64,000 nucleotides of DNA, taken from Calycina herbarum (lineage: Eukaryota > Ascomycota > Leotiomycetes > Helotiales > Pezizellaceae). A program made the position numbers and the translations under genes. Location: NCBI GenBank assembly GCA_001414485.1, contig LLEY01000018.1, forward strand, positions 124,001-188,000. Direction: 5' to 3'. The notes beneath the pieces were generated by a model. That model was given only the letters and a program-made list of their open reading frames with translations, did not search any database and was not told where the DNA came from. Each line of letters starts with the position of its first letter. Position 1 is the first letter of the stretch. Of this stretch, positions 21,262 through 35,340 are shown piece by piece.

Positions 21262-21812
21262 CAACCTAGTGTTATTATAATATAAAATACTTAATACTAT
21301 ACAAAGTTATTATTACTATAGAAGCTATCTAGTATTCTTTAGAACTTTCGCTATCTTCTATATCTAATATTTCTACCTAATAAGTATAAGAATTATACCT
21401 AGTTTTACTATAACGGCTATAGTACCTGTCTACGTAAACTCTCTTCCTAGACTCTTTACCTTATTTCTAGCTACTATTTTCCTTAGATATAATTAAATCA
21501 GCTACGTCGCCTACTATTAATGTCTCTTAACTCTTAATATACTTCTTCTTACGACTTTTATACTTAGTTATAGCCTTAGTTATTATATAAAGACTAGTGA
21601 TTTCCTTATATATTAATACTATATTATATATTACCCTAGTTAAGCCTTTTTCGAGTTGATTAAGAGACTGAATAATAGAACTAGGTAATAAGTTTTAATA
21701 TCTTTAAATCCGATCTTAAATAAGCGTTAATTAAGCTATTATTTTATATATGTTACTTAGTGTTTTAGGTGTCTATAGAGTGTCTTCTAGTATTACCGGT
21801 GTTAGCGTACGA

Positions 21813-22044
21813 TGTTACGATCTATAACTGAAGGTAAAGGTATAAGAGTATATATATATATATTCGAGAATTTAAAGCTATAGTTCTAAGAATAAGAGAA
21901 TACGGAATATATACTCTACGAAAAAGGGGTATTCCTACTAACTATAAAGAGCTTTTAATCTCGTTATAAATCCGTCTAAGCGTTACAGCTCTAACGGTCA
22001 CGTATAGGACTAAGAATCACGTATTACAGACTAGCGCTGTAATA
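21813..22044 (-). repeat. Left LTR of A0 (232 bp)
   Basis: Begins TGTTACGATCTATAACTG, ends GCGCTGTAATA (decayed from GTAACA). Contains a (TA)n run and two CACGTG-type sites, one of them decayed. Confidence 0.9.
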
Positions 22045-23743
22045 TTACCCCCTCTTTTAGAAAAAGCTTATCTGTAAGCTTTATATTATAACTAAATCGT
22101 CTATTAGATAATCGTAATCGTCTATTCCGTCTTCCTATACTTATATCTAGCTTTGTAAAGCCCTTAGTAGACCAGTGTAGGCTGGATTAGCGAGGTGAAA
22201 ATCGTATAATTTGTATAGGTAATACTTAAAATTCGAGGCCGGATACTACTGTGGATTAGGGTTATAGCCTAACTATTAAACCCTGTATTAGAGCTTTCTA
22301 CGAACTGCTTTTATAGCTAAGACTTCTTCTACTTCCTACTCTTTTTAATCTATAACCTGTATTAGCAGGGGTGGTTCGTTTACCTGTCTAGGTAACGGAT
22401 CTATAGCGGCCTTATAGAGCAGTGACGGGTGGAATACGGGGTGTATACAGAAGTGGTCTAGCAGTTCGAGCTGGAAAGAGTGTCCTTTATAGGCTGTAAT
22501 CTAGAACGGACCCTCGTTTTATCTATCTAGCTTATAGCTCGGCCGGTCTGTCTTCTAATTACGAGTTAATACCTAAACAAAGTCGTCTACGTTAAAGTCT
22601 ACCGCTCTTCGAATCTGGTTCGCGGACCTTATATAGCGGTCTTGTGCTTTACTAACTAATTCCTTTGCTACGGTCTAAGTGTCGTATATTCTCTATACGA
22701 GTGCCTCTGTATCGGTCTAGTTAAGCTGTTCGTAGACTGTTACGGATTTATCTAAACGGTTCTAATTAAAGGACGTAGTAGCTACGTATCTATTAATTAC
22801 TTTAAAAGGCGAGAGCCTACCTAGACTCTTATATAGAAGCGTAAGCTAAGCGTAGTCTAGAATAGGGATAAGTTTGCTCTAGTTATCCTAATAGTAACTA
22901 ATAAAAGGCTATAGACGTTGATTAATCTATTAGTTTATGATTTTAGTTTATTTATTAGTTTATAGGTAGAAAGTAGTAGATAGCCTAAGCTTTATACTAA
23001 GGATTCCGTAGAATTTAGACTAGAAAGAAGAAACAAACTATAGTCTATAGTCTAAAATAATACTTTATAGATAGCTATAGGTTCGATAGATCTACGTAAC
23101 GTATATTTAAGCTATATCTTAGGTTATAACTGTCTTTAGATAGGGGATCGAGACCGATTACTTAGTTAGGCGATCTATAACTACCTATAAGGTATTGTAA
23201 CCTTGTTTATTAGTAGGGAAAGACTTATAGTCTATAGTAATATACTGCTAGAGACGTTCTAGAACTGGTAACGGGTGTAAAAACCTAGGTTTACAGTTGT
23301 AAGGAACTGTAATACGTCGACAGTCTCCGTAGTTACTAATATAGGTTTCTACAGACGTCTGTAAACCTTTCTACTAGTATCTACAGGCGAGGATAGCTAC
23401 CGTCTTTGTCCGTCTAGAGTGAGCCGTAGATACTTATACGTAAGTCTCACGGATTAGGTCCGTCTATAAAATACCTTAATTAGGAACTACGAGTCTCTTT
23501 TACTAAAGAAGTAAGCCGTTCTCTATTATCTAGTTTTAGTACCTATAGGTAGCTTTCGTTCGGTCGTCTTCTAAGTTCGAAGAGTTATAGTTAGTAGTAA
23601 GTAACTAGTCGACAAGGTTAAGCGAGGGTTCTAAGATAACTAGAGCTAATATTATAGGAGGTTCTAATTAAGTAGTAATACGTGGATCTAACTAATTAGA
23701 CGTAAGTGTTACGAATCACGTTTTACGTAATAAGTAGTCTAGA

Positions 23744-23975
23744 TATTACGATCTATATCTAAAGGCAAAGGTATAAGAGTATATATATATATATTTGAGA
23801 ATTTAAAGCTATAGTTCTAAGAACGAGGGAATGCGGAATATATACTCTATGAAAAAGGGGTATTCCTACTAACTATAAAGAGCTTTTAATCTCGTTATAA
23901 ATCCGTCTAAGTGTTATAGCTCTAACAGTTACATATAGGACCGAGAATCACGTGTTACAGACCAGCGCTATAATA
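23744..23975 (-). repeat. Left LTR of A1 (232 bp)
   Basis: Begins TATTACGATCTATATCTA and ends GCGCTATAATA. It is followed by the reverse complement of a polypurine tract (TTACCCCCTCTTTTAG). Confidence 0.9.
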
Positions 23976-26900
23976 TTACCCCCTCTTTTAGAAAAAGCTT
24001 ATCTATAAGCTTTATATTACGACTAAATCGTCTATTAGATAATTATAATCGTTTATTCTGTCTTCTTACGCTCGTATCTAGCTTTATAAAGCCCTTAACA
24101 GACTAGCGTAGGCTAGATTAGCGAGGTAAAAATCGTATAATTTATATAGGTAATACTTAAAATTCGAGGCCGGATACTACTATAGATTAGAGTTATAGCC
24201 TAACTATTAAACCCTATATTAGAGCTTTTTATAAACTGCTTTTATAGCTAAGACTTCTTCTACTTCCTACTCTTTCTAATCTATAACCTATATTAGTAGG
24301 GGTGGTTCGTTTACCTGTCTAGGTAACGGATCTATAACAGCCTTATAGAGCAGTGACGGGTAGAATACAGGGTATATACAAAAGTGGTCTAGCAGTTCGA
24401 GCTGGAAAGAGTGTCCTTTACAGGCTATAATCTAGAATAGACCCTCGTTTTATCTATCTAGCTTATAGCTCGGCTGGTCTGTCTTCTAATTATAAGTCGA
24501 TACCTAAACAAAGTCGTCTACGTTAAAGTCTACTGCTCTTCGAATCCGGTTCGTAGACCTTATATAGCAGTCTTGTGCTTTACTAACTAATTTCTTTGCT
24601 ACGGTCTAAGTATCGTATATTCTCTATATAAGTGCCTCTACATCGGTCCGGTTAAGCTATTCGTAGACTATTACAGATTTATCTAGATAGTTCTAATTAA
24701 AGGACGTAGTAGCTACGTATCTATTAATTACTTTAAAGAGCGAGAGCCTACCTAGACTCTTGTATAAAAGCGTAAGCTAAGCGTAGTCTAGAATAGGGAT
24801 AAGTTTGCTCTAGTTATCCTAATAGTAACTAATAAAAGGCTATAGGCGTTGATTAATCTATTAGTTTATAATTTCGGTTTATCCGTTAGTTTATAGATAG
24901 AAAGCAGTAGATAGCTTAAGCTTTATACTAAGGATTCTATAGAATTTAGACTAGAAAGAAGAAATAAACTATAGTCTATAGTCTAAAATAATACTTTATA
25001 GATAGCTATAGGTTCGATAGATCTACGTAATATATATTCGAGCTATATCTTAGGCTATAACTGTCTTTAGATAGGGGATCGAGACCGATTACTTAGTTAG
25101 GCGATCTATAACTACCTATAAGGTATCGTAACCTTGTTTATTAATAGGGAAAGACTTATAGTCTATAGTAATATGCTGCTAGGGACGTTCTAGAACTAGT
25201 AACAGGTATAAAAACCTAGGTTTACAGTTATAAGGAACCGTAGTACGTCGATAGTCTCCGTAGTTACTAATATAGGTTTCTATAGACGTCTATAAACCTT
25301 TCCACTAGTATCTATAGGCGAGGATAGCTACCGTCTTTGTCCGTCTAGGGTAAGCCGTAGATACTTATACGTAAGCCTTATAGATTAGGTCCGTCTATAA
25401 GGTGCCTTAATTAGGAACCACAAGTCTCTTTTACTAAAGAAGTAAGCCGTTCTCTATTATCTAGTTTTAGTACCTGTAGGTAGCTTTCGTTTAGTTATCT
25501 TCTAAGTCCGAAGAGTTACAGTTAGTAGTAAGTAACTAGTCGACAAGGTTAAGCAAGGGTTCTAAGGTAACTAGGGCTAACGTTATAGGAGGTTCTAATC
25601 GAGTAGTAATACGTAGATCTAACTAATCAGACGTAAGCAAGGTTTGTTATCTTATAGACGCTTTTAGGTCGTTCTACAGGTTAACGTCTTAGTCTCGGCG
25701 TATTAGCGTGTTCGTTTTCTCGTTCTACTTACTGAATTAAAACGTAATTATAAAATAGAACTCTAATAGAAACTCTGCCTATCTCGCTTACTACTAGTTT
25801 AAGGTTTTAGAGGTTATAAAGTACTTTAAAGCCTTGTAATCGGTGAAGACCTTAATCTAGGAGCTAGTCTAAGCAAGATCTACTTACTATTATTTAAAAG
25901 AGCGTATAATAGCTAGCATCTCCTTATTATAGATTTAATAGTTTAGCTTAGCAGGGTTCATTGTCTTCGAGAAGTAGCCTATAGGTCTCTATAGTTCGGT
26001 TTCGGATATACGTTATAATATTATAGCTATAACTACTCTGTTAGAAGCGTTAGTCTTAACTATAGTCTCTAAATCGGCTATAAAGTAGTATAAGAGAGGG
26101 GCAGTAACTAAGGCTTCTTTTAACGTATTAAAAGCCTTCTTATATTCTAAGTCGAACTTAAATAGTACTTCCTTACTTATAAGATAGTTCAACGGATAAG
26201 TAATCTGTTTATAATCTCGAATAAAACGTTAGTAGAAGTTGTAAAAACCTAGGAAGGACTAGATACTCTTAATAGTACTAGGATATTTCTAGGAAACAAT
26301 TACTAAGATCTTCTCTAGGTCGACTTCGATTCTATCTATAGAGATAATAAAACCAAGGTACTTTATATAAGTAACGTAGAACTCTGTCTTCTTAATATCC
26401 ACTTATAGCCTAGCTTTATAGAGCTGTTCCAAGACCTTATAGACGTGTTTAACGTGTTCGAGCTTATTATTAGAATATATAAGAATATTATTAAGGTAAG
26501 CTATATAAAAGTTATCGAGATATTCTATAAGAACGCTATTTATATATCTCTAGTACGTAGTAGAACCGTTGGTTAAGCTAAAAGGCAACACCTTATATTT
26601 AAATATACTATAATAGGTTCGAAAGGTTATAAGTTCTTCTAACTCTAGTTCTATATATATATAGTTAAAAGCTTAACAAATGTCGAGCTTTATAAGGATT
26701 TTAGTACTAGTAATTCGTATAAGAGTTTCGTCGATTAGCAGAAGAGGGTACTAGTTCTTACAAGTAAGGTTGTTAAGTTTCTAGTAGTCGATATAGAGCT
26801 ATAAGCTTCTATTAGGCTTCTTTATAAATAGTACTAGAGAGGCGAAAGAAGTATAGCTAGAAATAATAAACCCTTTGTTAAGGTTATTAAGGATATACTA

Positions 26901-29487
26901 CTTTATAGCTAGAAGTTCCTTAGTCGTTATCCTATATAACAGGCTATATAATAGGGTATTCGGACCTATAAGTTCGATCCAGTAGTCGACTTAGTTTCGT
27001 AGTAGGGGAAGCTTGTCTAAAGCTCTCTTTGAAAAGACATCCTTAAAGTCTATATATTCCTAGTAAACGTTCTATTCTACTAGTTGTTTATCTAAAGCGT
27101 AATCTACTAAAGAGAGCTCTATACGTAACCTGTCTATAAGAGCATAGTCGATCTCTTATAAGCTAGTAGAGAAGACTTCGTTATCGCGCTTTTAAAGGTT
27201 AAGTTTAAAAGCAGTAGCTCTAATATAATAGATATTAATAGCAAAGTCTTCTGTAGGTTTACAGATGTCCGTAAGCGAGCTTATAGCCGCTTTATAGTCT
27301 ATAACTAAACGTTTTCCTAAGAAGGATCGACAACGTTATTAGCGGTTAGGAATAAGGACTTATATTCTATTCTAGGCAGAGACAAGGTCTTACTAAAAGC
27401 TTTCGTCTAGAATTTCCTCAAAAGTAACTAGTAGCAGGGTTTAGCACTAGCTTCGAGACAGTATCGAATAGATTAATATAGGTTCCTCTATAGTATTCTA
27501 GTAGAGGTCGTAGTTCTTTATATCCTCTTAAGCCTAGAGGTCTAGTAGAGAGATAGTTATTAATTCCCTAGTAATAAGTACTAAGTAATTAAATCGACAA
27601 ACTAAGGGAAGAGATTCTAGCTACTTAATCTTATAGCTACGGACTACTAACTTTACGTTTACGTCTATAAGCTATTAACAGCTGATAATAATATCGTATC
27701 CGCTAATATTAGTAATTAGGAAGGGTGTATTAGTAAACTATTATCTGTCGATACTTAGTATTAAGCGAATAACGCGAGTAATCGCTAGTCCTTTATGTCT
27801 ATTAAACCCTATAATTAATATTATATATAATAGCTTTTCTATAGCCTATCTATAATATTAACTTAACTAGTTAGCTAAAGCTATATTAATAAATAGCTAT
27901 CTATTCGCTCTAGTATTAATAAGTCTAGTAGTATTAAAAGCATATCTATTCTTAATTAAAGTATATATAGTTGTAAAAGCCTTTCCGCCTATTATATAAC
28001 TTAGATTAAGAGGTTAAGATCTAAGTTTATTTTGCTTTAAAGAGGAGACTTACTTTAAAGCTGTTCTTTTCCTAAGTTCTTATAAACAAGTTCCTTATTA
28101 GCTAATTCTTCTTTAGACGCTTATAGTCCGTAGGAGTTCGTAAGCGAGTTTTTAGCGTCTTCTAATAGCTTAATAGCTATAGAGGGTTTTCAAGGAAGAG
28201 AGCATTTACTAGCATAGTGTCTAAGTTCATCGTAATTATAATAGATAACGTCTACTATATCTTAGATAGGAGTCGTACTCTTACAAGTAAGTAAAGGAGT
28301 CTTACGGTCTATAACTGGAGAGTAACGGACCGGGCTTTGAGTTAGCGGATAACTAATAGTAGTATATAGAGCCGGAAGTTAGTAAGTTAATCCATAGCTG
28401 GTAAGGAAACCTCTTATAAGTAGGCGGCGGTTATATAACTAGTTAAAGGTTACTAGGGTAATTTAGACTAGCGAGATACTTACTTAGAGAGCTGGCGTAA
28501 GCTTCTAGTATAAATCTTTAGACCACTTACTTAATAGGATATAAGCCTTAGTTGTAAGGCTTAAGAAGGTTACTTTAAATATAGTAAAAGTCTCGTCCTC
28601 TTATATTAAGAGTTTATAGAAGACCTTATAGGCCTCTATAGCTTTATTACTGTCTACGAACAAGGTATCTAGATATATAAGTATATCTATAACGTCTATA
28701 AATGAGGTAAGGGAACTGAAATCTATCTATAGTTCTAGGTACTCTTATACTATACCAGAAGTAGCTATAAAGACGAAGGTAAGTTTATCTTATTTGTTCT
28801 TAAAGAGGTTCTTTCTTATTTTACTAGCTAGGATAATCTACTAGGCCTTATATAACGGGGAGATGCCGTCCTTAAGTTTCTCGCTATCTTAGAACTTACG
28901 AGTAGAATTGTCGGAACTAAATCGGGAATAGGAGGAGTTAGTAGTAACCTCTTAAAGGGCTTATATATACTTGTGGCTTAGGAGAGGGTTATTAGGGTGG
29001 TTTATAGGTAACGGGGTTTGGTAGAGTTATATATATAAAGAGAGGATTTTAGCTTATAAACGAACGTTTTTGTCTATAGGAGGCTCGCTTATTATAGGGG
29101 AGGTAGGCGAGGGAGGGACGACTCTAGAGGTGTTATTCGGTTATTAAGGCTCGGTTTGAGACAAGCTAGTAGATGTCTTCCCTTTTCTACTACGACTACT
29201 TCGAGTGTCGGCTATTATATTATCGGAAAGGAAGGAGGAGAAGGTAGGGAGAGGTTATAAAAAAAGGTTATATAAGCTATTATAGGCGTGTCTTTTGAGG
29301 AGATAAGTCGTTATAGACGCAGAGATGCTCGAGGGATCTGTTTATAGGAAGAGGGGCTGTTATAGGTAGAGGAGAAGGGTTGTAATTATACTATTATAAG
29401 TATAAGATCTTCTAGCTGTTACGAGTATAGAATCTAGTCGATATTATAATCCTTCGTAGGGAGTAAAAAGGGTTAAGCTTTAAATAA

Positions 29488-29719
29488 TATTATAATCTAT
29501 ATCTAAAGGTAAAGGTATAAGAGTATATATATATATATTTAAGAATTTAAAGCTATAGTTCTAAGAACGAGGGAATACGAAATATATACCCTACGAAAAA
29601 GAGGTATTCCTACTAACTATAAAGAGCCTTTAATCTCGTTATAAATCCGTTCAAGCGTTGCGGCTCTGACGGTCACGTGTAGGACCGAGAATCACGTGTT
29701 ACGGACCAGCGCCGTAACA
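29488..29719 (-). repeat. Right LTR of A1 (232 bp)
   Basis: Begins TATTATAATCTATATCTA and ends GCGCCGTAACA. It is one of the least decayed A LTR ends. Confidence 0.9.
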
Positions 29720-29724
29720 CTAGA

Positions 29725-30144
29725 CAGCGCTCTAATAGGATAAGGTACAACGTCTAGGAAATAGAAAAGTAATATAAGAGAGAATCTATAATATAGAAGA
29801 ATATTTAGGAATTCTAGGATCTCACTGTTAGAAGTTGGTTATAATCACGTGACCAGGAAAGGGTAAGCGACATAGCCGACGAGTCGACTATATTAGCTAT
29901 AGTCGAGCAGATCGACTATAGCAGCTAGAGGGTATAAAAGCTCTATATAAGACTAGTACGTCTACTATTAGATAGGAGCTTTATACTTAACTTTAGTTAT
30001 TAATCTTATTATCTTACTTAATATCTTTAATATAAGTAACGAGTTTACTTCTAAGTAAACAAACTATCGTATCTATACTTCTTACTTATATACTAACCTT
30101 CGAGACTTAGCTACCTTTATTTAGTTTATTAGAGTTTCGTTATA
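29725..30144 (+). repeat. Left LTR of B1, main part (first 37 bp at 23707-23743)
   Basis: A1 split this LTR after 37 bases, and the CTAGA duplication marks the cut. Together the parts total 457 bp, equal to the right LTR. The unique centre carries GTCGACTATA repeats (29880-29925). Confidence 0.9.
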
Positions 30145-30178
30145 CTTTAAGTACCTGCTTAGAAGTACTACTAATACG

Positions 30179-33100
30179 ATGTTAAAAACTACGCTATTCT
30201 TAAGTTTAACCTCTATACTACCTCTAGCGCTAATAATACCAGCAGTACTAGTTACTACTATTAGAGAGGAAGTGAAATTACTAGTACCTAAAACATTTAA
30301 CAGCTCCTTAGAGAAGCTTACTAAATTTATTATAAAAGCTTTAATATACTTAAACTTTTATTTAGTATAGTTTACTTATAAAACTAATTAAGTTATATAG
30401 CTTACTACTTATCTTAAAAGAGTAGTATATAACTAGATAGAGCTATATTTAGAGGATTTTTAGAAAAATAAAATATTAAATAGAAGAGTATTAAACCTTA
30501 TAAGTAAAAGTATTTAAGGATTGTTTTTAACCGTTGCTAGATTTAAGAAAGGAATTAACTAAGTGTTTATAGATATAGATTTAAAGAAAAAAGTAGTATA
30601 AGCTTTATATAGCCTCTAATAAAAGAGGTTAGTAGCTAAATATACGTTAATATTCTAGTAATACTCTATATATCTTAGCTAGAACGATAAAGCTCTATAT
30701 AAGCAGTACTATAGAGGATTAAAAGACAGTATTAAGAATAAATTAGCTAGGGATAACTTCTTAGATATACTTAATAAGTTAACTAATAATATAATTAAGA
30801 TCGATAATCGGAATTATAAGAGGAGTCTAGAGAAGAAGAGTAGTTATAGACATCGATATTAGAGAAAAGGTAGGAAAAAAGACTATAGAGATCTTATAGA
30901 AGTTAATACTACTTAGAAGTGTTAGGTCTTAGGAAAAGGAACTTAAGAAAGAAACCTACTAAAGAAAGGACTTTCCTAAAAAGAGCGAGATCGTCGTCGT
31001 AAGTAGAACTTATATTATAACTATAGCCTCTCTAGCTATAGAGCAAATAAGTATAGTAAGAAGAAAGACTTTAAAGGGAAATAAGCAAACGCTACTATTT
31101 AAAAAGAAGTAGCTTTACTAGAAAGAATCGAACTTATAGACAAAGAACTTAAAGCTAGAGGATATAGTATATAGATTAAAATAGATGTCTTAAAAATATT
31201 AGTAAGCGCTATATACCTATAGCTAAATAAAGGAATCGAAATCTAAGATAGTAAGGTATAGAATACTAATAATAGTAGAAATCTACTTCTTAAAAAATAT
31301 TATAATATATAATTAGAAATAGAATACGAATTCCCTCTTTAAGTAGAATATAAATTACTACTATTAATAAGTTTATTAGAGTTATTAGAATTAGAATCTA
31401 ATTTATTAGAAATAAATCTAAGAATATATAAGCTTAAATAAGATAAGATATAGGTATTTATTAGAACCTTTAAGAGAGGAAATAGATAGGTATATATAAA
31501 ATACTAGAAACCTAATTTCTAGAGCTTATATTCTACTTAAGAAATCAACTCTACTATTTTAACTACTTATAAAATAGTTTAGAATAAGAGAGATAGAATA
31601 ACATTAGTAAGCCTTATTACTAGAAGGGAAATCATTGAATTTAAAAAACCTAGACTAGAATAAGTAGTATCTAGTAAGCTATCTAGTATACCTAAGATAG
31701 GAGACATTTAGATAGTCGTAGATCTTTAAGAAGAAACTAGCTTATAGTAATAGCAGAGGCCTAATAACTTTATAGGACGCTCTAAACCTAGTTTTTTAGG
31801 TACGCTACTTGATAATAAGAAAGCTATACTAGAAATAGAAGGCTAGTATACTATAGTCGCTTTAGTTAGAAAAGTTAGAGTAATATTTTAGAAAACTAGA
31901 AGTAGAAAATTATTTAGTATAATCTTCTAAGAGACGAATAAATATAATATAGACTAAGAAACGGAGTTAGTTTAAAGAGAACTCTATTAACTAATAGTTA
32001 GAGAGCTAAACACTACCTCTAGAGAAAGACAGTTAGTAGTAACTATAGAAATAAAAGGAAAGAAGTTATAAGTTATAATAGACTTAGGAGTAATAGATAA
32101 CTTTATTTCCCTAATAGCTTAAGAAAAGCTAAATATTCTAATTAAGAGAATAAGACTATATCGACTAGGAGTAGTTAATAGAATAGATATTATATATTAA
32201 AATAGGATTATTAATTAGTAAACTATTCTAATAAAAATTAATATTAAAGAATACTATTTAAATATATAATTTAATATTATTAAAATAAGAAGTAAGGAGG
32301 TAATACTTAGTATACTATAGATTTAGAAATATAATCTAAATATTAATTAGAAAGCTTAAATAATAACCTTTAGTTAATATAATTATATAAGATTATAATT
32401 ATAACTATAAAGCTAGAATAAGGTTAGCGCCACCTCTTCTAAGACGCTAGGACACCTTACCTAAGGTCCTCTACAGGCTAGTAAGAAAGCTAATAATAAA
32501 ATACCTACATAGTATAGAGAATTTAAGACTTTGTTTAAAAACTTAGAAGACTTATAAGCTTTACTAGAACATTACTTATAGGATTATAAGATTAAATTAA
32601 AAGAGGGTTATTATCTCTTAAAGTAGAAGCTTTAGTTATATAACTAGAAAAGCCTATAGAGAATAAAGGGTTATATAAAAGAAAGTATAAAGAAAGAATA
32701 TATTAGAAGATCTAAGTTACTAATTACCTTAAATATACTTATTATTAAGAAGAAAGACAACCTAGATAAAAGAGTATATATTAATTATTAAGAAGTAAAT
32801 CACGCTATAGTTAAAGACGCTTATCTACTACTACCTAGCTAATACTTATAAGATAAGTTAAGTAAGGTAGTATAATTTACGAAATTAGATTAATAAAACG
32901 CTTATAGACTTATATAAATAAAAACTAGAGATAAATAGAAGATAGTATTTACTTTACTATTAGGCTTTTATAAATATATAGTTATATTTTTTAGACTTTA
33001 TAATATACTAGTTATATATTAGAGATAAAATAATAATATTTTAAGAAATCTTCTAAGAGTAATAGTAATCTATTATCTAGATAATATTTTAATCTTCTTA

Positions 33101-35340
33101 GAAAAAGAAGAAGAATATAAGGAATATATTAGAAAGGTTTTATAACGACTTATAAAGGTAAACTCTTAGTTAAAACTCTTAAAATACGAGTTTAGAGTAA
33201 CTTAGACACTTTTCCTAAAATAGGTATTTAGCCTAGGAAAAATAGAAATAGATCTAGTAAAGATCTAAGACATCTTAAACTAGAAGTTACTAGAGAATAT
33301 AAAAGATATATAGTCCTTTCTTAGATTTATAAACTTTTATTATCTATTTATATAAGACTATATAAAAATTATTAAACTAATAATAATACTAGTTAAGAAA
33401 GCTATTAAATTTATTTAGAATAAATAAGCTAAGGATACTTTTTAAAAAATTAAGATAAGGTTTATAGAAAAACCTATTTTATATAACTTTAATATAGAAA
33501 AACTAAGTATAATTAAAACAGATGTTTTAGATATATTAGTAAGTATAATTTACTTATAACTAAATAAAAAGGGAAAACTTATATCTATTATATATTATTC
33601 TAAAATATTCAACCTAGTATAATAGAACTATAGCATTTTTAATAAGGAGCTGCTTATTATAATATTAGCTTTAGAATACTAGAGAATTTATTTATAGCTA
33701 GTAAAATACCTAGTTATAGTTTTATCTAATTATAAGAATCTTAAGACGTTTATAATAACTAAGGAACTTATAATAAGATAATTAGCTAGATAGGCAGAGA
33801 TATTAGAAGGATTTGATATTATTATTTAATATATAAAAGAAACGTTAAATATTTAAGCTAATACTCTTAGCTAGAAATCTAGATATAAGAGAAATAAGAA
33901 GTATAAGAAAATTATAATCTTAAAAACTCTTAAGAATAGAGACTTAGTACCTACTATATATAAGATAGTAGTAATAAATAATATTTAGATAGATAAGATT
34001 TAAAATATATATAAAGGTTATAACTAGTATATAAAAGGAAAACTATAGGTTCCTAGTTTATATACTAAGGAATTCGTATAAGAATACTATACTACGCCTA
34101 CTTATAGATACTAAGGAATTCGTAGAACTCTCTAGAGGATAAGATAATACTACTATATTAATCAGTTATTTATAATAGTTAAGGAAGTAATAGTAGAATA
34201 TAATACCTATACTAGGAATAAGGCTTCCTACTATACTCCTTATAGATAGATAAATACTACTCTAATACTATATATACCTTAGAAATTAATATCTATAGAT
34301 TTTATTATTAAGTTACTAAAATCTAAAGATCTGATAATAGGAGTTAAGTATAACTTAATCCTAGTTATTATAGAGTAACTTACGAAGTATATAATTCTAA
34401 TAGTATATATAGAGTTAAGTATAGCTAAGGAACTAGTATTTATATTCTTTAGAGAAGTAGTCTTAAGATATAGACTACTAGAAGAAATACTCTTAGATAG
34501 AGATAAGCTCTTTACCTTAAAATTTTAAATTACTCTTATAGAATAATTAGGAGTAAAAAGAAAGCTATCTATAGCTTTTTACTCTTAAATAAATAGAGGA
34601 AATAAATAGATAAATTAAGTAATTAAAACATACCTTTATTATTATATAAACTACTAGTAAAACAACTAGGTAGAACTACTACTCTTAGTATAGTTTACCT
34701 ATAATAGTTTAGTAATAGAAATAATACTTATTATACTATTCTATACTAACTTTAGATACGAATTATTAGTATATTAAGAACTACTATTTATAACTATTGA
34801 TAACTAACTTACTTATGTTTATATCTTAAAAATTAAGAGTCTATATAAGGAACTTATAAAAGACTTATAATTTATAATAGAAAGAAATATATACTACTAT
34901 AATAAATAACATAGTTAAGAGCTAACGCTAAAAGAGAGAGATAAAGTCTATTTAGTACGAAAAAATATTAATATAAAAAGACTAAGTAATAAACTAGATT
35001 ATAAAAAACTTAGACTATTTAAAATTAAACGAGTTAAGAGACCTTTAAATTATAAATTAGTATTACTAAGAATAATAAACATCTATCTAGTATTCTATAT
35101 ATCCTTACTTAAACCAGTACTACTAGAAGCACTACTAGCTCTACTTATAGAAATTTAACTAGTAAACCTAAACACTAAATATAAAGTTAAGAGGATTCTT
35201 AATTATAAACTTATTAGAAGATAAGTTAAGTATTTAATTAAATAGTTAAATTACCTATACTTAGAAAATACTTAAGAACTAAAAAGCAACCTTAACTATT
35301 ACTTAGAGGAACTTTAGGAGTTCTACTATTAAAACCTAGG
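30179..35340 (+). pseudogene. Gag-pol of B1, RIP-degraded
   Basis: One long remnant with many in-frame stops, mostly TAA and TAG at former CAA, CAG and TGG codons, as RIP produces. The first 63 codons of gag (30179-30370) are still open. A gene caller could mistake this stretch for a real small protein. Confidence 0.8.

Larger units (their letters stand above)
23744..29719 (-). mobile_element. Ty3/Gypsy element A1, inserted in the left LTR of B1
   Basis: Two 232-bp LTRs and the target duplication CTAGA (23739-23743, 29720-29724) define a 5976-bp element in minus orientation. Remnants on the minus strand: gag zinc knuckle near 28206-28256, protease near 27856-27956, RT near 26266-26766 (AYLNNILIYS), RNase H near 25666-26166, integrase near 24766-25416, chromodomain near 24146-24326. 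Compared with A0 and A2 it lacks 63 bp of gag near 28430, exactly the length difference from A2 (6039 bp). Confidence 0.92.

Noticed and set aside
30179..30370. 63-codon ATG frame as a small gene
   Set aside because: It is the start of the RIP-degraded gag of element B1, followed by many stops in the same reading.
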